Shown piece after piece: positions 10,389-23,914 of a DNA stretch of 64,000 bases; within the stretch, counting starts at the first letter, position 1; each line of letters starts with the position of its first letter. The notes under the pieces were generated by a model that saw nothing but the letters and a program-made list of their open reading frames with translations, was not told the origin of the DNA and did not search any database. The position numbers and the translations under genes were made by a program. The stretch is from Mycteria americana (taxonomy: Eukaryota > Chordata > Aves > Ciconiiformes > Ciconiidae): positions 33,465,661-33,529,660 of the forward strand of contig NC_134366.1 in NCBI RefSeq assembly GCF_035582795.1. Reading direction: 5' to 3'.

Positions 10389-13300
10389 GTTAAAATGTTT
10401 ATTGGCATATGCTGAAAAGTCATGGTGCCTTCTTCCCAATGTGCCTTGCCATCAGTATGTCAATTTTTTTGCATTGCTGTTGTGCCTCCAAGATCCTTTG
10501 TTATGATAATGGACTGGTTGTTTAGTGATGTGCATTGCTAAATCATCAAGGCATCAGACTATCAGGTCTCTCCTGTGATGAAGTTGTGCGATTCTTGCAC
10601 TTTCTGTAAGCAGTGGTCCACAGCTCCCTGAAGCCAAATGTGTCAGCCAAAGCATTTCATGGGTAGCCTGTTTGATGCTAGGGTTAGATTAGTAGCTTAA
10701 TGCCCTCCCTGCATTATTTTTGTTTCCTGGGTATAGGAAGACCTGATTCTTTCCTCATTTCCCTTTGCCTTGTCTTGTCAGTTTAAACAGTTGTTGACCT
10801 TTTCAGTCTGACCTGGTAGGTATCAGTGCTGCAAAAGCAGTGTTATGGTATGAAGAGACAACAGACAAAAAAAAAAATCTTCTGAAGCTGAGGGAGAGCA
10901 AAATGTTGGTGATGGGGAGAAGGGCACTGTCTTCATAGTGTAGACCAAAATGTTCCCCATTTATTCTTTTCAGCATCCTTGTTACTTTTTTTTGGTAGTC
11001 CCAGTATAAATTACTCAGTTCTTGTTAATAACTAGGTCATTAGATTACTGAATAGCTACCTTAATTAGTGTTCTCAACAATTGGTTAATAAAGGTTCATA
11101 TCAACATAATCTGAATATCAATTCTGTTTTTGCAGCATTACCAAGAATAGAGGAAAATTACCACCTATTGCAAAGCCCTGATTGAGAGTCATGTTGCATA
11201 TCAGCTTTCTTTTATTTTAGGTTTTTAAAAAAGTAAATTTAGGTTGGCACTTCTGCTACCTTTGCATTTTATCTTCCATTAGCAAAGAACATATGCCAGG
11301 TTTTCTAGTTTTTCAACTCTACAGAGCTTATCAAACTAGGCAGAGCAACATTTGAGGTGGGATGCAAATGCATTGGTCTGCATGGGCTTTAACAGTCAGT
11401 TCATTGAGTTTGAGAGTTTGGCTGTATCCATGACTGAACAGATCTACATTTTGGGATTTAGCATCAGTTCACTTCTTAAAATTATAATTATTTTTTTTTC
11501 TGTTTTTCTCATTGTACAATAGACGCAGTACCTGTTAACAGTTTTTTGGCTTTTGAAAACCTTCTGTTTCTTTCAAAAGGACAGGAGGTGTAGCAGTGAA
11601 AGGTATATGCCTCTTTTTCACTGAAAGTTAATGTGTTTTGTAGGATCCTTTTCCAGATCCACATTCAAGAGCCCTAGGTTAACTGGCATGTCTTTCTGAA
11701 GTCCTCAGAGAAACCAGCCAAGTCTTTCATTGTTTGCTCAGTCCAGAAAAAAAAATCCTTTAGCTGTCTCATTAATAAACCTTTTGAACTCTTCATATCT
11801 CGCATCCTTGTAGGAAGTGAGTTGTAGAAATCTAACGTAGCTTTTATTGGCATTCTTACATGTACATATGTATGCATACACCTATAGACATATATCCCGT
11901 GGAACCTTTATTAGATTATCTGCAAAAGTGGGTTGCTGTTATTGGTCTTTCCAGAGCATGAACAATGATGCTGTAAACAAGAAAATAGATTTCCCTATTA
12001 ATAGTGTCAAATATCATTGTGCTGAGCTGACATTGATACAGCCTAAACAACCGCAAAGCGAATGTATGCTTTCTCTGCCAAAGGAAGCCAGGCTGGCTGG
12101 TGTAGTGATGTTTTATGCCCGTTAAAAAAGATATTAAACCTATTCTACTTAGAAATCTGTAACTCCTGCAGTAACACTTGGCTTCAGAAACTGGGTTGGC
12201 TCTGGGTGGGTTGTTGTGGTCTGATGCTGAGCCTATTCTCTCAGCATATTTGTGGTATGCTGGATTTTGAAGCTTCCCAGCCAACAATGGAAATTCTGTG
12301 AATCGTTTCAGAAAGATGAACAAGCAGGTCTACTGATTTAACTATAGAACCGAGTAATATTCTATTAGTAATTGTCCTGTTGTTAATTTTGGCTGCGTAA
12401 TTAAACTCTTAACTCTGAGGTGTTTTCAGATGTCACTGAGCTATAGACTTTCACACAGATTGCCAATCTGCAGGTATGAATTTGTTGTAGCATTGTAGAA
12501 ACTGATGGAGAAAGTTTGATCTAGTTCAAATATCTAAAAAGTGCCTAAAGCTGAAGCTATGAAGCTGTTCCCAAGGGACTCCCTTAAGATCTCACCCTAA
12601 GATGAGCAAGCAGAATATTTTAGATAAGCTATTTTCTGGAAATGTTTACTCTTCTCCACTGATTGTGAAGAGAAGCAAGGATTGCAGGGTCAGACTTGGG
12701 TGTCTGTCGTCATTCATTTTTAGAGTTAGGTCAAATGCACTCTGTTTTTGGGTTCTGACAGACAGTTGGCTGTTCAGTCAGGAAAAGTGGATATGGGTTT
12801 TGGCTTAGTTGATTGCCTCCTGAAATGATCGACAGTGAAATAGGTAGTGGTCCTCACAACTAATAGCATCACTTAAATTGTCAGTTTTTGCACTGAACTG
12901 AGCTGACTGACAGCTGTCCGTGCTTCCATTTCCAGTGCGTGGGCACGAAGCACTTCAGGAACTACTGCAGTGTAAATGGTACTGCCTGCAGGTGGGATTT
13001 GCTGCCTCTGTGATGGAGTGGGGTAAAATATTATATACCTGCTCTGGTCTACATCTGGGTGAGGCAGATGTCTCTCACTCAATAACTTCTACTAGCTTCT
13101 TGTAATGTGATTATGCTGTTAGTGCATGATGCTAATACTAGAAAATAGATACAAATTAGTGAAGCAACAGGCTAATTACTCTATTTTTTTCTAGCTCGGG
13201 TGGTTTATATTGCTACTTTATTTTTACTTCCTTTCGTGGCAATGTTTCTTAATTCTGAGATTCTGGCCACCTGTGTATATAAATGTATTTTTGAGAACTG

Positions 13301-14516
13301 AGTTTTCATCTGATTGCAATTATGATTGAAATTGCTTATAAATATATCTTTTTGAGGAGCAAAACTATTGAGATGCATTCATAGCATTCATAATAGCCAT
13401 TGCTTGCAATGCTGTGTTTATAGATAGACTGTGAATTCTTTGGGTTAGTTTGATGGACTTCAAAGTTTTCTGAATCCGGATTACCAACAAAGACATATTC
13501 TTGGTTTTATGCATTTATGTTTGCAGATAAGTGTTGCATTTAATGTCATTTATGTCCAGATACAGCATGGAAGAAGATTAAGAAAAGGGGAGCTGAACTG
13601 TTGAAACTGAGAGAAGATGTGGTGTTTTGAGCACTTCCATGACTGTGTCTGTGCATGGTATATCAAAACAGAGGAAACTTTGCCATATGTGATTACTTAG
13701 CATTTGAGCTTTTTGGTTACCAAACTGAGATTGATCTCCCACTTTGTTCTGATGTGTGAATAGTGTTGGAGTGCTGTACTCGCTGACCAGCTTCTGCTAG
13801 ATATTCCCCACATAGAGGGTGCAATGTTTAATATCGACTTCACTTATCTGAAGATAGTTGATGTTACATGGGATTTCTGATTTAGCAGACTGATACAAAA
13901 TATGCTGAAAACACAATATAAATGTAAGTTACATGTAACTAAGTAAAGCAATTGCTATACACAGTTCAATCACAATACCAGTGTGATTCCTATTACCAGT
14001 CTCTACAATACACTCACTGTCATGATGCTGGGCATCCTCAGTCACTGGGAAGAAATATGTGGGTTAAATCACAATATTCTGTACGGACTGGCTCAAAGCT
14101 TTTTGTTTTCATCACTGAAGACAATTAGTTTGAACACTTTCCCTCATCTTAAAAGAAGCAACCTAAAGCCCTCCTACAAAATTAGTAATACAACATGCTG
14201 ACCCAGGTCAGTCCCCTTGGGATTTTTATTTACTTCTCCTCCTCGCCTGGCCTTACTGAATTGCCACCCAGCTGTCAGTGCTGTTGTCGTAGCACTCCCA
14301 AGTGGTGTATGCTGTCACGGGTGAGCAGTGCTTGTCTTGTGCATTTGTGGATTTAAGAGGTAGCCTTTCTTGAAGTACAGAGTGAGAAGGAGCTACGTGG
14401 GATACATGATTCCTGTAAGTTACCTGACCTCAGACCAAAGCTTGACTTACTGGGAGACATTGGCCTTTGGTCCAGAGTCTGGTCTTTGACAGTGACCTGT
14501 AGAGTTGCATAGGTGT
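10389..14516 (+). other. BZW2: BZW2 intron 1, 10.4-14.5 kb
   Basis: AT-rich intron without recognisable repeat or exon. Open frames up to 135 codons near 12 kb have no family signature. Confidence 0.5.
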
Positions 14517-14556
14517 AAAAAAAAAAAAAAAAAAAAAGGGGGGGGTGGGGGGAGGG
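14517..14556. repeat. Poly(A) followed by G-rich tract
   Basis: Twenty-one A bases (14517-14537) are followed directly by G8, T, G6, A, G3. The purine run is 40 bases long and the G part could form a G-quadruplex on the plus strand. Confidence 0.85.
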
Positions 14557-17500
14557 AAAGGATAGATAGATGGGAGTGCTGCATTTCTTTGTTTTATCCT
14601 CTTGTCATACTTACAGCAATTTTCAGCTTAGAAGGTTGTATCATCCCTGTGTTTAATAGCCCTTGATAGACTCTTCTTCCATTAATTTGTCTAAGAGCTT
14701 TCAGGTTTCCTCACAGAGGTGAAGCCTTTCTGAAGTAAGGCTGAGAGCGCTGGTATGTGAGCTGCCAAGCAGTGGGTAGCATAGCAAATGTGTGCCCCCT
14801 CTCTGTGTGTCCAGTCTGTAATAACTATTTTTCTGACTCACCTAGATAATATTTCATCGTGTATGTACCCCATGCCATACACTGTTGGGTGGGTTTGGTT
14901 TTTTTTATTTGTTTGTTTGTTTTTTTCCGACACCCAACTTGTGGATATGAATCGATATCTATTGCCACAGAATTATCTCAGCTTGGTCCGAGAGGAATTG
15001 TATCCATCACTACTAGAAAATAACTATTTGCGGGTTGAAGCAATCTGGGCGTTGACTACTTTTATTCCCCACTCCAGGAATTTGTTCACCAAAACTACTG
15101 TGTTCTGTCAAAATGTTCAACCCACTCTGAGGAGGAAACAGCAGCCACAGGGAACATGGGACTGCTTTTGGGATGAAGAGTGATACAAGTCAGTCATGGA
15201 CTCCTTTTCTGTCCAAGTGAATGCTGCTAACAGCATAATCGGTGTTAGCTGGTATGTTTGGAATAGTTGACATGGTGCAAAGCGTTGTGCATTTCCACGG
15301 CTGGCTCTTTGTGCCATCTCTTTTTAGCCAGAAATATCAGAATTCAGGTATCTGGAAGCTGATTCACTGTCCCGCAAGTAAAAAGCCGTGTGTTAACTTG
15401 GTGAACTCTTTTCCCTTGCACATGGTTTGAAGAAATAATTAGGGAGTTCTAAGTTAAAACTTGCTTTACTCCTTACAGCAGTTGTCGTTTTATTAAAGCC
15501 AAGGCCTTCACCTCTTGCAAGTGTGTAAGAGGTGCTGGCTATTAATACACCCCTCCTCCGATTACTGTATTTAGTTCATGAAATAATAAACTGTTAGCAA
15601 CTGGGAGGCATTGCTTTCTGGAGAATGCACACTTTGTATTTATTTTTTTGTTTTTAAGCTTAGCCCTTGTAATTTTGAAGACAATTTATGGGTTTTCAAG
15701 TGCTGCAGTGCTGTATCCTGGAGACACTGGTGATCTCTTGTGCTTTTGCTGCTGCTCAGAGCTTTGGGGTAGCAAGAAAAATGGAAGCAGCACATCATTT
15801 TATTTTATTGTTGTGATATTTGAATTGTATGAGTAGGGTTGACACTGTAAAAATATAACTTTCAGTGGCCTGATACATTAAAAAAAGGGAAGCAGGGTGG
15901 ACTTGAGCAGAGCAGTGGTACACTACATGAGAAAGCTGCTCTTCCTGCACTGGCTTTCATTACTGAGCTGTTCTTGTGTTGTCTTGTGTCTGACAAACTT
16001 TGTTGCTAGGAATGAAGCCTCTCTGGTAATTTTTTTTAACATGTTTTCTTCTGAATACTTGCATATATTGGTTTATTGGAGACCTGGTTCAGGGGGACAC
16101 TATAAAGTAACTCCATTAAGTATTTCTTCCAAGTGTACTGTGAACAGTGGCTAGTACAACTCTCTCTGCCAAACATTAATGAAGGATTGAGCTAAATTGC
16201 AGCAGTACCTTTATAATGATTTTTGCAGAATTTCAGCTACACTGTTTTTCCTTTAGCAACATCATATCTTACGGCAATTGCTGAGATGGTTATATTTTTT
16301 GGGATAAACAGCACATCCAATGTCCCTCCAAATTCAAGAATCCTGTTCTAACATCCACACAGTCCACTGAAAGCGGTGTCTTTCATAAGGAAGAAAACTT
16401 AATAGCTTTGGAAAAGTACCATCTTCTGCTTGTTTTCTAAGTTCACCTGACCCCGATCTCTGCCGATCCTTTTTATCCCCTTCTTTTTTAAGAAACTTTC
16501 CTGCTGGCAAAGCATGCAAGCTTGGAGTTGGATGACTAGCCATCTCCTTAAACTGAATGTTAATTGGGTATGAACTGATCTGTAGCAATACACCATCTCC
16601 GTTATTTCAGGGTACTCCAGTTAGGAGCACAGCAGCCTAAGAGAGCTCTCAATAGTCTGAGAAAAGCTCCTACTAATACCTTGTCCTTGAAGAATTGTAT
16701 CTAATTCCTCCTCTTAGTTGCTGAAAGAAACCTTGTTACTGCAAGATAACTTTTTGTGTCAACCCAAATGTATGATTTCATTTTCTTGACTTGTATTTTC
16801 ACCTGTCAACAATTAAGAATTTTTTTCCTTGTTTGTTTTTTCACTGGCTGTGCCATGACTGATGCATATTTCATGTAGTTGTTGATTATGGGACACAGAA
16901 GTCCGTTGCCTTGATGGTTCAATTTACAGTTCTCTTGACCTTGTGAAGTGCATCTGGAGTGCTTCGGTTGTGGGAGGTTTCTGTCTTGTTTTTACCTTGT
17001 TATTCAGCTGAGCTGCTTCTGTAGAAGTTCTTGGTTAGTGACCTAAGAAATACCCGCTCTCCTGAAATACGTGCAGTGAGCTGGATCTCTAATGCAGTGT
17101 GTGATTGTACATTAATTGGTGGCAGCAGGGTTTTCTGATTGTTTTTCAAGAAACATCTTCCTATGCATCCCAGTTTAGTAGTTAGCTGATGAGATTTATG
17201 GTGCAAATTTTGGTGAGTTTGACTCCATATTTTTGTCTGGGCTTACTTATTTCTCAGCTGGATAACTACTGACAGGTTGCATGCACGATTCTTGGCTGGA
17301 GAATCTTGCATGAGCACAATTTTTTATTTTAACGTGTGGCAAGTTTCATTCTCTTTTGATATTTGTTTGTATTTGCTGCAGAATGAAACCAATTTCACTT
17401 GTTTAATCTCTTTGTTTTCTCTCTCCCACTAGGCATACTAATAAAGGACAAGTACTTTTATTGGGGTGAACACTTACTCTTTACTGTGGAAAAACACTGT

Positions 17501-18370
17501 CCTGTGATTAAAAAAAAAAAAAAAATTAAGTGCCTTAAGAGCTTGTGGAAAGCTCTTTTGGGAAAGACAGGGCATTCAGTGCATGTTGAAAACCTGCTAC
17601 AACACTATCTTATGATACTACATGGTAGCCACTGGTGACTAGGGCATGCTTCCAAGTATGAAATCAAAGGTCGGTATCTAGTTGCTTCATGTGCTGTAAT
17701 GTCATAAGCAAAATTAATCCATAACAGAAGATGTATTTTTCCAGCAATAAACATGTGGGTTAGCAGTATCCTTTTTTCATGTAAATATTAAAACATGAGG
17801 TTGATTGTATTTACCCTGCACATTGTTATGGGACTGCTTAGTCCCTGCATGTTGCCATTGAGGTCATTTGTGCAATAAAAATCAGTGAGGGGATCTTAAT
17901 GTCGTGAAAGCCTGGCTCTGGCTTTACTACTTGTGCTGAGTGGGACCTTTGGGATAAAGGTTTCATTGACATTGTAACTCTACTGGTGGCCTCTGTGGGC
18001 AAAATAGCAAGATAAACGTTCTGGCTGCCAGTGCTACCCTTCCTGATGATTTGTACCACGGCTGAAGTTACAGACCTCCAGGTTATTAATCACTTCTTAA
18101 AAAAACTATGTTTTAGGAATAGAGGGCAAGATTCAGAAAAGGGTGATGAAATAGCACAAGTCAACCTGTGTGAAGAAAAGCCGGCGTATCTCACTAAGTG
18201 TAGGGGCTTGGTCTTGCCAGCTCCCCAGATGTGCAATGAAGGAGAGAGGAGAGGTGGCTTCTAGCACTGCTCTGGTCCTGTCCTCGGCACTTGGGACCCT
18301 GGGAGGTAGCAAATAGAGCTTTTTTATTTCCTTATTTGTCAACAGTATCAAAGTGAGCTTTAGCAGGAGG
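14557..18370 (+). other. BZW2: BZW2 intron 1, 14.6-18.4 kb
   Basis: AT-rich intron. It contains T/TTTG low-complexity sequence near 14900 and an A run at 17510-17525. I see no gene. Confidence 0.5.
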
Positions 18371-18620
18371 TAGGGAGTGTCGCCGCCATTCTTCACATTG
18401 CGGGCTAGCCATTGTACTGCCTCGGATGTGTAAATAAAGAGCTTTTCCTTCGCACTGACCGAACCTGGGAAATGTCGGCAGCCAAAGTGGATTTTGTAGC
18501 CTTACGAGGGTGCTAAAACTGTGTTAAAGCAGAAAATGCTTCACAGCTGTCACGGCAGTGAACGCTGCAGCAACCATGCAGGCTGCGTGACCAATGTGCA
18601 TTGCAGTTGCTTGCCTCTCG
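18371..18620. other. CpG-containing patch in intron 1 with AATAAA
   Basis: About 250 bases with clearly more CpG than the surrounding intron (GTGTCGCCGCC, TTGCGGGC, CTCGGATG, CTTCGCACTGACCGAACC, GTCGGCAGCC). An AATAAA near 18434 precedes a TTTTCCTTCGC run. It could be a fragment of an LTR (R-U5 type) or a small regulatory island; I cannot assign it. Confidence 0.3.
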
Positions 18621-21600
18621 CCGCACCCGGGTGTTGGGAAGTGCCTGTGGAAAAGGAGGAGCTGCGAGAGTCCTCACAGGGACTCAGTGTCTGGGTGGAA
18701 AGTAGGAAGCCCGATGAGGATTTGGCAAGAACCGGCGGCTGCACTGCATCTGCTCCATCCTGTCGTCCCCTTACATCTCTCTGTTCCTCTGTACTGGTAA
18801 TGATTTATGAGTTTTCCACCTACAGATTTTGTTAGCTCATAATCTAGCTGCCTGCTGCCTTCCCAGGGAGCGGAGACAGCTGCTGGCTGTGTGCTGACAT
18901 GTTTCCTCTCCAGCAGAAGTGCCAGGCCAGCTCTTCCTCCATGCTGCTTGAGTTCGGTAATTTGCTTTTAACATAACTCTTTGGCTTGTTGCTGAAAGAA
19001 GAGGAAAACCCTCTTTAGGTTTTCATCCTAAGCCTGGAACTGTAACAGTGAGAGGATGAAAACATCTAGTAATATTGCTGGATGAAAAAGACCCAATAAA
19101 GCTTCTGATGTCCTAGATACTCCACTTCTTGGGGGGAAAAAAGATTGACCTTGATATGTGGGTTGGGATTTTTCCTTCATAGAAACTCTCCCCATCCATG
19201 CTTTAATTTTATTTGACTTTGTGATGAGTGCTCCTGTCTTGCATGATGTCTGAGCAAGAGAAGGGGATGGAAATAATTCCTGCCAAGCATCTGTTCCTGT
19301 GAAAGCTAGTGGTGCTGTGTTGGTGGTGCTCTGGCAGCTCTCTCCAGCACCCTGTCAATCAAATGCCATCAGCGTGAGTCCCCGCAGCAGCAGCAGCATC
19401 CCATGGAGCAGTGCTGCTGGAGCCTGCCCGTGGGCTGCCCAGAGGGTCACCAACAGTGCCCTGCATACACAGAGTCATTATATCTTGGTAGGGAGTTTTA
19501 TTAAACAGTTGTTCTTTTTTTGATGTTGTCTGGCATTAGTTTCCCTCTTTCCATAACTAGGGCAGTGAAGTTTCGCTGCTGTGAAGTAACTGTGCTTGAA
19601 TTCATTGTGAGCATGTTAATGTTTGAAGAATCTCAGATGATTCTGAGATTTTGGTTAAAAGAAGTGTAAAATGGTGCTTATAAAAATAGTATTGGTTTGG
19701 ATAAAGGTTTGCAGTATTTTTTTTTTTTCAATTTGAGCAATATGTTTCCAAGAACAAATGTTTCCAGTACTTTAGCTTGGTAGAAACTTCAGCCTTATCA
19801 AGACTTTCAATAATTTAGGAGTTAATCATCATAAGAATTTCCCTGTGGTATGGATAAAAGACTGCATTTTTCTAACTTAATAAGCAAGTTCAAGCTTGCT
19901 GAAGCTCTGAAGTAACTTTTACTTCATTTGTTGCTGGTTTCATATATACATTTTATTAATTCTGGTTTTATTAATTCTGTTACAATTTTTATTAGTTGTG
20001 TGAGAAGGATTGGTTGATTATAGAAGCTGCTATATCATATATGTCCAGATATCTACTACTGTAGATGTCCCTCAGTTTTATTGTAACTGTTTAGGGTATT
20101 TAGCATGTAAATGAGAAGCAAATGTAGAGAAAGTTGAACTTATGGACTTCAAGCAGTTTCAGGAGAATGTACCAACTCAACAACTTACGTATTTTTTACG
20201 TGTGAATCTGTTTTGTAGAAGCCTGTTAACAAGAGTGGGAGTGGAATTTGGGAAACTGTTTTAAGTCATGCATTTTTTAATTTTTTCTGAAGAATTTTGT
20301 AGCTGCAAGTCAGGCAGTAGCTGACAAGCTACATTTTGTAGCTGCAAGCTGCCTGTATCAGCAGGCTTAGACATTTTGAGGTTTTTATGGGAAATGAGCC
20401 CATTCTGCAGTGTGGGACCTGGTCCTGTACTGCTGTCTGCCATCTCCCACTTGAGTCATCCCAGCTTCTGACTTACATGCTTATAGAATAAAAAGTAATT
20501 GAGTATGGAATTTGAACACATGAGTTTTCTACAAGAGGTTTTCTGGATCAAGAGTAAAGCATCTATTGCTGAGCCTCTCCCATCTTCTATAGAAGGGTGG
20601 AGTCTGTGAAAGGACTGTGCTAAAGAGCTATCATTTCCACATCTCTTACTCTCTTTCCTGCTGGCAATTCATATGAATCCTGGAGGATATTGAGCTGCAA
20701 GATGTAAGTTTGACTGGTGGTTTGGGTTTTCTTTTTGAGGCTATTTCCTTCCTACCCATACCCATCCTTAAGATCTTTACTCCTCTGAAAACCATTAAGA
20801 CTTCTCTAGCTGGCATTTCAAAATTTGCCTTTGGCTTTGACCTACTCAGATCCTGTACCTTTCAAAATGGAGAATATATGTAATAGTTCAAGGTCTTTTA
20901 TGATTTCAAGGCTTCATAGCTACATGACACCTGAGAGGCAGGCTGCACTGCAATGCAATCAAATGTATTGTGCAAGTTTATATGCTGCCACCCTGAAGTT
21001 ACAACCTTCATCCATCACTTCTGTGTTGGTGATGGTGTGTTCTTGATTAAAAAAAAAAAAAAAAAAGTTTTTGCATTGCATTCACTTTTGTAAATTTTAA
21101 ACTATCATCCAGGCACCTGTTGTGGTGGCAACAGCACTTTAAAATCTCATTTGCAGTTCCTGGTGTCATTTGTAATACAGATAAATCCTGGGATGTCGTA
21201 TAGATCACTGGGTTGGTTTTGCCCAGACTTGTGCTGCAGTTTCTTGATGAAAGTGCCTGTGCTCTCCCTGGGCCAGGGCTTGAGGGAGTGCCTTATAAAG
21301 CCTGACCCTCACTCAAGCAGATAAGAGCGCAGTGCATTTTAAGGCTAAATATAGAAGGCGGCAGATCCTGTGTTCCTAGTAATTAACTATTCAAGAGTCT
21401 CTTCTTGTTGCACTGAACCTCTAGTCATTAAATCTGCCACAAGTGGTAAGTCTTACTTTAACTGTTTGGGGTTTTTTTAATCTTGTTCCCAGCTGTCTTA
21501 AAAGGCTTATTTTATATTCACAGGGAACAGTTTTCAAATCCGATAGTCAAGCTTCAGATGCGTGCAACTCTTCTCGCAGTTTAAAAAGACACTGCATCAA

Positions 21601-21780
21601 AGGAAAGGAGAGGTCTAGTGCTAGAAGTTTAGCATATGCATTTATATCTTTTATAGCAACTGGGAAACTGTACCAGTATGGCTGGGTTGAAAGTCAGGCG
21701 TCATTCATTTCATTGCCCCTAAGGAATTCATTAAGGAAGTGGGCAGTGTCGATGCCAGCCCGATGGCATGTTTGTGCTCT
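18621..21780 (+). other. BZW2: BZW2 intron 1, 18.6-21.8 kb
   Basis: Mixed-composition intron with no recognised gene. It contains a 16-bp direct repeat, ATTTTGTAGCTGCAAG, at 20294-20309 and 20333-20348, a small inverted repeat (AATCTCAG/CTGAGATT) near 19630, and an 18-base A run at 21049-21066. Confidence 0.5.
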
Positions 21781-22120
21781 GAAAGAGCTGTGACGAGAGG
21801 ATTAATTCTTACCTGCTGCATGGCTTGCTTGACACCTTCTTTCCAAACCTCATGGGCTCCTCCTGCAATCTATTGAAATGAACATTTTTAGACGCAGAAC
21901 AAGGCATAAGGTATCGGGGCCAAGCATAAAACCAATCAAAAATAGCTGGACGAATATTATATTTTATAGATCAGTCTCTTACAAATGACTGAAGGGCGCA
22001 AAGACAAAGCAGATAAATATGTCAAATCTAGCCAGTCACTGGCTAGAGGCTGGGCTGTTGCTTATTCCTGTTGACCGCTGGATTATCTGCCTAATTAACT
22101 TGTAAAGCACCTCCTGTTCC
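21781..22120. other. Possible conserved non-coding or exon-like segment in intron 1
   Basis: This segment has an exon-like block on the minus strand (21813-21862, between TTGCAG and GTAAGAAT), a 21-bp palindrome at 22027-22047, and homeodomain-type TAATTAAC near 22093. The density of such motifs is unusual for this intron. Conservation is inferred from appearance only. Confidence 0.3.
22027..22047. repeat. Perfect 21-bp palindrome with one central base
   Basis: TCTAGCCAGT, a single C, and ACTGGCTAGA are exact reverse complements. The symmetry could bind a dimeric factor or form a small hairpin. Confidence 0.85.
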
Positions 22121-23914
22121 TCTGCCACTGAGACAGCTATATGAGGAAAGAGAGTTCTGAGCTCTGTTGTGAAGGGAGGCTTGGATCCTACAGCACTTTA
22201 AAAGATTCTGTAATATCATGGTTTGCTATTTTAACTCTCTTTGCAGATGGGCAAATCATTTTTCCAGAAGGCTATTTAGTGTTGCAGTTGTCTTGAAATG
22301 CTCCTTGGTCTGTTAAAATGTAGCTTTAAATCTCAGTGATGAATGTGAACCTCTCAGTTTAACTGCTTGTTGCATCTTTGTATTTTTATGACTTGCAGGG
22401 AGCAAAACCAGTCTTGACTCTGAACTTTACTGGCTATTGCCAGTGCATGCAGGCAGTTTTTGACTGCAGATAAATGGTAGACCTAGACTGGAAAGCAGTG
22501 GTTTGCCAAGTTAAACATTTGAAATGCTGCAGAAGTGGCCAGCTAGTGATGCTGCAATTAGAAGAGGTAGTCTGGTGAATGGGAACATATTGTATAGCTG
22601 GAGCATTGTTAACAGAGTTGTTAAATGAACTTTCAGGGGTAGAGAGAACATTACTTGGATAATAATGTGTGATTGATGGCATCTTTCTAGCCACGGAGCT
22701 TGAGTTTCTCTTTGCTTATGGTAGGAAGAAGTGTTGGCAAATGTATGTACTTTTAAACTAGACCTGCAGTCCGCAATGAAGAAATAGGAATAATACAAAT
22801 TTTTGTAAAACTAAACTTATTAGCAGAACATGCCCAAAGGGCAAAGCTTCTTGCATGGTAAGGCTTAATTCTGAACGAGCAAGTCATATGTAACAGTGAC
22901 CTAATGACCTGCGGGGTATGAAATAGGTGGCCTGTAAGTCCCAGCGCTGGCACTTGCTGTTGGCAGGACAGGGGAATGACCCACGACGATTGCCACATGC
23001 TGCAAAGCTTCCTCGCATTCACTGCTGTTTGCATTCAGCTATCAGTTTATCTACTGACTGCGCAAGCTGCGTCTTATGTAATTAAACTAATTATATCCAA
23101 AGTGGAAAAATAGTTTTGTTTTCTTTAGGTACAATGGCATTAATATATGATCACTTCCCAAATTTTTTAACATTGCATGTTGAGATTTGCCATTAAGGTC
23201 TGAAGTAATATAAGCCCAATATTTTTTTTTACTGTTGTTGTTGTTGTTATATGATGTGCCATGTAGGTCCTTAACTATGTATTTATACACAAAATTGATG
23301 GGGGGGGGGAATTGATTATCTTTTATTATTTCTACAATACATACAGGTTTTTAGGAACTAAAAGTTCCTAAGAACTTGGAAGAAACTTGAGAGGGATTTG
23401 GTTGTTAAAATATTGTCTTTGTGGTTAGACTGCAGTCATTTCTTCAGAAGGATGGCGTATAGCCCTTGGAGTCTGATTACCTGATGAACACGCTGGAGGG
23501 CAAGACCTGTGTGGCGTGGAGCCCTGCCAGGATCGTTCCCGGTCCTGTGTCCTAGTGGCTTCTGTGCCCGCGAGCATCCCCGTCAGCTGCGTGGGCAGCG
23601 CTGCTGTACCCCTGGCCCAGCAGTAAGGGCAGAGGCTCCATCACCTTCCTGCTTGAGTTTGAACCTTCACAGTTTTTCATAGGGATGCTAAGAGCCAGGT
23701 TTTGAGAGAAGCACATCTCATCAAAGTTATTCTTGGGTCATAGTGCTCTTCGTCGTTAAGATAATGTGAATTATTCTTTGAGTATACGTCGAGAACTTTC
23801 TTTCCCTTTCACATGTTGGGATTTTACTACGCTGAATGTTTATTTTGCCTTTAGGTTAAGCTGTTGTCTGTAAATGCCATAGTAAAAATCTATTTTTCTC
23901 TTTTTTTCCTCCAG
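22121..23914 (+). other. BZW2: BZW2 intron 1, distal part
   Basis: AT-rich intron with a (TTG)n run near 23235, a 9-bp-stem hairpin at 23351-23371, and a GC-rich, CpG-containing block at about 23485-23640 before coding exon 2. No other exon was recognised. Confidence 0.5.

Noticed and set aside
14788..15183. 131-codon open frame with a hydrophobic centre
   Set aside because: The hydrophobic part comes from a T-rich low-complexity run. No acceptor or donor frames it and no family is recognised.
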